Position numbers and translations under genes: made by a program. The notes under the pieces were generated by a model that saw nothing but the letters and a program-made list of their open reading frames with translations, had not been told where the DNA came from and did no database searches. Shown here one piece after another: positions 10,001 through 14,753 of a stretch of DNA of 14,753 nucleotides. Position 1 is the first letter of the stretch. Every line of letters starts with the position of its first letter. The stretch lies in the NCBI GenBank assembly GCA_027596945.1, contig JADGJH010000454.1:3653-18405 (forward strand), in the 5' to 3' direction. The DNA comes from Physocladia obscura. Lineage: Eukaryota; Chytridiomycota; Chytridiomycetes; Chytridiales; Chytriomycetaceae.

Positions 10001-11645
10001 CAATATTAAACTGCTTGAAAAATATGCAATAATCTTGATCAGAAAGGATTGTTAATTGTGCTTTAATGGTATCAATTCCAATCACTTCTGTTTCATTCAC
10101 AACGATCCATTCATCAGATTCCTCAAGAGCACGGAGGCTTTCGACCAAGTAGGATTGTTCAATGTCTTTCACATGTTGTTCTTCTTGAAGCTCTTCAATT
10201 GGACTCAGAAAAATATGAATTTCCGACAAATAGCCATCCAAAAAAGAGTCTTGCCATTTTGAAGATGAAGGAGGGTGCCATTGAATAAACCAATTTCCCC
10301 AAGCTCCAATTCCTGAGCATCTAAGGATGTGAAGTAAAATATAGTTGTGACAACTTGAAACTGTCTTTTGAAAAAACCCAATAACGTGAGATATCCAGCC
10401 ACGAATATCTCGCATAAAAGAATTGGCGTCTGCGGCCTCATTAAAATTAGATCCCTCGGCATCATTTTCATTGAAGGTGGCGTCCTTGCGTCTCTCAAAA
10501 AAGAAAAAAACATCCAAAAAATACTTCAACATTTGAATATCAGAGTTTTTAATTGTTGCGAATTTTGAATATGCTTGATAAATTTCGTTCAAGTGCTCGT
10601 CGATATATGTTTGGATCCAGAGCTTCAGCATTTTGGTTTGGAATAGCGAAGTTTTCTTTTCGTGAAGCAAGTTTGCCAGATCTACCGTCAATAGAAATTT
10701 AAGACGATTTAGGTCTTCTAAGCTTAAGAAAGCAGTCTCTGAATTCACAAAATGAACTAGATTATTGTTGTCCAAACAACGCGCAGTCAATTTTTGAGTT
10801 GATTTCTTCATTGTCCATACTTTGGAAGTAAGCAATTTGATTGATGCGTTGACGGACTTGATTTTGGACTGAGATATTTGACTCATTGAAAATGATTTTT
10901 CATACTCCAGAACTGTTTCGAAAAATTTGTCCCGTAAGTGTATGTATTTTGCATTTTTACGGAAGTCAGTGATATTTTTTGAAGATTCTTGAAGATTGGA
11001 GTTTGTGTATATGTGTTCTGAATAAAACAAATTAGTAAAAAACAAAATAATGTAAACACAGCATCAAGTAAAACAAAATCACCCAAAATAGTATCTTCGA
11101 GGGGAACAGGAGTTACGTATTGCATAATTTGCTGATGTAATTCTATTGGGGGCGCCGACGGATAGACTTCGTCTGAAGTGATAATTTCATATTCTAGCGC
11201 CGTAAATTCAGGGTTATGTATCTGTGGTAAATCTGCGACTTCTGGGTAATAAACATTGACAAGCTGTGCGTCTGAATGAAGCGCAGAGGGATATTCGACG
11301 CGCATGATCCTCTGCGCAAGGATATTACTGAAAGGTGGCGCAGTCGCATGAGTAGGTTCGGACTTATCCTGAAAATCCATAAAATTGAATAATTTAAGTA
11401 TTGAATGTTGAGTATTGAGTTTTGGGTTTGTGATTGTTTATTCGTACTTGGATAGAATAATGGGCATCATTGGCGTCGCGAACGTGTATTTGGATATTGG
11501 CGTCGAGAGCCTGAAATTGGAATGGGGCAGGTGGTGGACCCAAATCACTCTCGCGATCGCGCTCGCCCGCATCATTCGGCTCAGCAATAGCCACCGTCCG
11601 TTTCTTTAGCTTTGTTTTCGTGCGTTTGACCACAGATTCTTCCAT
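4076..11645 (-). CDS. EPG5: EPG5-like autophagosome-lysosome tethering protein
   Basis: In animals EPG5 (ectopic P-granules protein 5) is a Rab7 effector that binds LC3 and SNAREs to drive fusion of autophagosomes with lysosomes. Minus-strand exons are 11645-11448, 11368-11083, 11017-9590, 9532-8773, 8699-8386, 8337-7658 and 7606-4076. They give 2398 aa, against about 2580 in human. Landmarks recalled from human EPG5 appear in order: YYPEVADLP, LLHILRCSG (about residue 391), acidic ESDEWIVV (Trp465, LIR position), SLFLFNGLPLFTW (about 772-785), SIYRWCEQIL, SINSCFGFRFF, CGSSCLGGAQF, FLSHCLHYGLVYILYIYAVQ, and a C-terminus with EYVDEIESIRKVIDFL. Removing intron 7657-7607 restores the human-like IQ-AFFALYF junction. 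No enzymatic motif is visible; it looks like a long helical rod. The first 66 residues are basic and depend on one splice. Family call strong, function by homology. Confidence 0.9.
7607..7657 (-). other. 51-nt stop-free, frame-preserving intron in EPG5
   Basis: The sequence between GTATTG and TACAG is mostly T-runs and would encode 17 residues dominated by Phe if retained. Its length is a multiple of three and it has no in-frame stop, so a simple ORF reading runs straight through it. The flanking peptides match the human protein contiguously when it is removed, which argues for a real intron. Confidence 0.85.
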
Positions 11646-11660
11646 ATTTTTTGTTCACAA
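11646..11660. promoter_or_regulatory. 15-nt divergent spacer between EPG5 and TELO2 start codons
   Basis: The ATG of EPG5 (11645-11643, minus) and the ATG of TELO2 (11661-11663, plus) are back to back with a 15-nt AT-rich spacer. No core promoter for two genes fits here. If both starts are right, each promoter must lie inside the other gene's first exon, or transcription initiates bidirectionally within coding sequence. No TATA box can be assigned. Confidence 0.6.
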
Positions 11661-14619
11661 ATGATTCACGTGGCAACTGCCAAAACTGAGACAGTACGTT
11701 TCAATATTGATACAGCAATCGCAAATCTGGTGCAGCTACACCAAGCAGACAAGTCTGGTGCCGGCGTGGAAACTCCGCTTTTGCTTGATATTCAATCGAT
11801 CCTAGATTCCGCCGAATCTTCTTCCGCCGCAAATAACCACCATAACACTGATGCCGGCATCGCTTCCGATTCTTCTGGAGATAGAATGCGATCAAGATTG
11901 TGCTACGCGCTGCTTGCGTTTTCGTCTCAAGCTGCGGACCCAAATTCACTTCACAACAAACTGCTTCTGCGAAAAGATCTTGCACTCGCCGCGTTCCATG
12001 CTGCGAGTGCTTTGACTCCGTCACACGAATCTATTAGTGTTGTTAAGCAATTGCTTCTTAGACATTCCTTTGAAGTGTGGTGCGATGCTGTCAGTGCGAA
12101 CTCCCAGAAACGTTCACAGTTCATCACAGTTCTTTGTCTGCTGCCAGATCGCCTTTCGAATGCCTTCAAATCGACCCCTTTTGATTTTTTTTTTTTTCCT
12201 TCGTGAGTTTTTTATTTGCTGTGCTAATGTCCTGATTTTGTTGGTTTATTCAGACAATTCGTCAACTTTTTGTTCCATTCTATCTGCAATTCTTTGGCAA
12301 AATTGCAAGAAAAGAATAGTACGTTATTCTTTTGGCATTTAGCGAATTACTTTCATCTTATTGCTACCGCACAGCTTTATTTGAAGCATTTGCTGCAATG
12401 CTACTGTCGAAATTGTCTCGATTAAATCATTATCATGAATTTGCCGAAATCCTTGTCGACTTGTCAATCAATATTACCTCGCATAGTTCTGCCTTATCTC
12501 GCACTATTTTTTTAGTTGATTCAGATCAGCTGCACAAACTTGTTCCCAGCTTTATGACTCACCTTGCGTCGAGAAATTTGTCACGTTAGTATCGATTAGT
12601 AATGAACACAAATTCTCCATCTTATTATACCTTCTGATTCTCATTCGTTTATAAGCATCAAAATCGAGCTCACTTTTTCTCCAAATATTCGAACTTTCGC
12701 TTTTCCGTTCAAGTTCGACTGTTCAATCTATTTTCAAAAACTATGCTAGGTTGATCAAATTATCGCACCACGAAGTCCGAATTCACTTTGACCTTTTCGA
12801 AAAGATTTCATCTTCCCCATATGAGTCAAATTTCGGATTTGTAAAACCGATTGTTCCTCTTCATATTCTTAATGAGCTTGTTTCCTTGTGGGCCACCCCT
12901 GCATATGCCGCAAAATCAATTGAAACAGATTGTTTCAACTTAACATCCGTGATTTTGATTGCAATGGGATATGTTGAACTTCAGCCAGTTGATTCAAATG
13001 TTGGTGGAAGTATAACCCTGGAAATGGATAAATTTGAAACTCGGTTCATGCAAGGAATGCGAATTTATTTAGCATCCACGTCAGTGCAAAAACGGACATA
13101 TGGAATGGTACACAAAAAAATTAAAATAAAAAATAAAATACAAAAAAAAGAAAAAATTAGAAAAACAAGCTTGGAAGCCTTTTCTAACTTTATATATCGT
13201 TTTTATATGATAACAAAATTTACAGGTGCTTGGTGAATGTTTAATGAAAAAACTAAGACCTGCCTCACTCTTAAATTTTGAGCTGAACGACGATGATCAA
13301 GTGATATTTCTGCGATCTTTAGTCGTTAAGCCAGCTGAAGAAAATTACCAATTGTTGCACACAAAAAAATCAGCTAAACCGTCAAAAACAAGCAATAGCG
13401 TTATGCCCGAAAAAGCAAAGGCTACCCGAGAGCCTGCCAATAGAAAAAGAGACAGCCATAAATATGAAGAAAGCGACGAAGATGATGAAAATGATGGCGA
13501 AGATGATTTAAAACCATTGCCGCAATCTGAAAGCAGAATAAATGCGAAGAAACCTCTGTAAGATAATAATAATAATTGTTATTGTTCTTGCTCTTATGGA
13601 CTATTACAAAGATATCTTCGAGATTGTATGAAAAATCTTCGTTCCGAACAACCTGACGTTATTGAAAGTTCATTGCAATCACTGCCTGAACTTATTGCAA
13701 AGGCTAATATTTCTGATTTGACTGACGCGTTCGAAACTCTAATTCAACAGCTTTTGAGACTCCAAAATACTTTTGAGTGGGATGATTTTGACCTTTTCGT
13801 TCAAGAGTCGATTGTAACACTTGGTTTGCGGTTACCGCATTTGACGGCAAAATCTTTAAATACAAGTTTGGTTGAAAACGAACAACCTCTGATGAAAAGA
13901 TTGAATATTTTGAGATACATATCGTTTATTGTTACAGTTGGAACAAAACGTGGAGTTTTGGTGAGTCCTCCTTCACATAACTTCAAGTTTTTACTTTTAC
14001 TTTTTTCTTTTATTCATTCAGATTCAGCAAGGCACAATGGATATCGTCAAAAAAAAATTTTTAGAAGAAAAAGAAGTATTTTCAAACAGCTTGCCAGCCT
14101 TTTTCTTCCCACTCATAGACAATTTTTTATTCCTGTATGTTTTTGTGTGTGTGTTTAGTACTACTTTGTTCATTTTGCAACTATCAGGAATTTATTGCAT
14201 GAAATCGAAGACGTTTCTTACCACGCCATTATTGACACATGCTTGAAAACTCTTTCGTTGATTTTGAAGTGTTCAGGTTTTGTAGAAAAAAAAAAAAAAA
14301 ATAACAAATCCGTAACAGGCGTTTCTAAATTTTTAAATTTTTTTTAATAGAAAACTCAGTTCACTGCATCCGAATGGCGCGCGAAGTATTACCTGTGATT
14401 TTAGGAATTAAATACTCAATTCAAGACGCAAACACACGCGACTCATTGCTCGTTGCCATAAATATTGTGTTTTCTGTTGTTCCGCCTGTTTTACGGCACG
14501 ACGAGCTCGGAAGTGACTCTATGCAACTGGTCAACCGATTTTTGGAGCAAGTGTATGAAACCGAGAATGACGAGGAGAGGAGAGCCAAGGCGCTTTATTT
14601 GGCACAGAAACTTGAATAA
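11661..14619 (+). CDS. TELO2: TELO2/Tel2-like telomere-length regulation protein (TTT complex)
   Basis: Tel2 forms the TTT complex with Tti1 and Tti2. With R2TP and Hsp90 it folds and stabilises PIKK kinases (mTOR, ATM, ATR, SMG1, TRRAP). Exons are 11661-12202, 12254-12318, 12375-12584, 12656-13107, 13226-13557, 13612-13960, 14022-14134, 14188-14276 and 14351-14619, giving 806 aa, against 837 in human. The N-terminal half is a weakly conserved helical solenoid. YGMVLGECLMKKL precedes an acidic Lys/Glu-rich linker with EESDEDDE (Ser506). The conserved Tel2 domain starts at YLRDC (about residue 535) and includes a block like human SLRQRMDIL (here PLMKRLNIL), then PAFFFPLID and a C-terminal helix pair ending DEERRAKALYLAQKLE. 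Junctions P-L-Y-L-R-D-C and K-C-S-E-N restore family sequence. Least certain: the end of exon 1, which codes a poly-Phe stretch before a strong GTGAGT donor. Confidence 0.92.
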
Positions 14620-14753
14620 TTTTTTTTTTTTTGCTTTTTGTAAAAGAAATATGACTACCACGATTCCCTTTATTCCAATAATATTTCCAAAGCGCGAGAT
14701 CATGGGGTTGGACACCAATATCCGTTCAACACGATCCGCATGCGACTAAAGTG
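14620..14753. other. T-rich 3' flank of TELO2 and unassigned tail
   Basis: A run of T follows the TELO2 stop, then about 110 nt of more balanced sequence. On the plus strand ATG 14651 opens a 32-codon frame ending at TAA 14749. On the minus strand a frame entering at the window edge after a CTTTAG acceptor-like site reads SHADRVERILVSNPMISRFG and continues. Either could be the edge of a neighbouring gene; I recognise neither and assign no gene. Confidence 0.4.

Noticed and set aside
11535..11575. TCTCGCGA-like motif in EPG5 exon 1 as a bidirectional promoter element
   Set aside because: Only 8 of 10 bases match the animal TCTCGCGAGA element. It lies in coding sequence and that element is not established outside animals.
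13108..13225. Coding read-through after TYGM in TELO2 (VHKKIKIKNKIQKKEK...)
   Set aside because: The Lys/Ile-rich stretch is a 118-nt AT-rich intron with GT-AG ends. Removing it restores YGMVLGECL, which fits the Tel2 family.
14286..14301. A16 run as a retroposed poly(A) tail
   Set aside because: It lies within TELO2 intron 14277-14350 with no flanking target-site duplication or element body; homopolymer runs are common in introns here.

Overview
The window comes from a compact, AT-leaning eukaryotic nuclear genome. It carries four protein-coding genes, all interrupted by short GT-AG introns: 28 introns of 48 to 199 nt, most of 50 to 80 nt. The gaps between genes are very small (113, 44 and 15 nt). 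I see no rRNA, tRNA, CRISPR, transposon or prokaryotic operon signal. The glycogen phosphorylase signature ([19 protein letters not shown]) looks fungal. The gene set also includes an EPG5 homologue, which the familiar yeasts lack. I therefore infer an early-diverging, possibly zoosporic fungus or another holomycotan. This placement is an inference, not proven here.

Layout. (1) Positions 2-1515, plus strand: the 3' part of a glycogen phosphorylase gene (8 exons, about 330 C-terminal residues), with an apparent one-base deletion near position 80. (2) Positions 1629-4031, plus: a complete bifunctional 6-phosphofructo-2-kinase/fructose-2,6-bisphosphatase (8 exons, 598 aa), with its P-loop on a 28-nt microexon and a classical PKA-type RRNS site in the N-terminal extension. 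(3) Positions 11645-4076, minus: a complete homologue of EPG5, the autophagosome-lysosome tether (7 exons, 2398 aa), converging on gene 2 with 44 nt between stop codons. (4) Positions 11661-14619, plus: a complete TELO2/Tel2 homologue (9 exons, 806 aa), diverging from EPG5 with only 15 nt between the two start codons. (5) Positions 14620-14753: a T-rich tail and a short segment with no confident gene.

All exon chains were assembled by hand. They were chosen to keep frame, use GT-AG boundaries and restore family motifs across junctions, and each complete chain sums to a multiple of three. The first pair (glycogen breakdown, then control of glycolysis by fructose-2,6-bisphosphate) is a same-strand carbohydrate pair. 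The second pair (EPG5 and TELO2) is head-to-head and links autophagosome fusion with the TTT chaperone complex that stabilises mTOR-family kinases. Short regulatory motifs appear conserved: an LC3-interacting motif in EPG5 and an acidic CK2/PIH1D1-type site in TELO2. Homology statements rest on remembered family sequences, not on searches.
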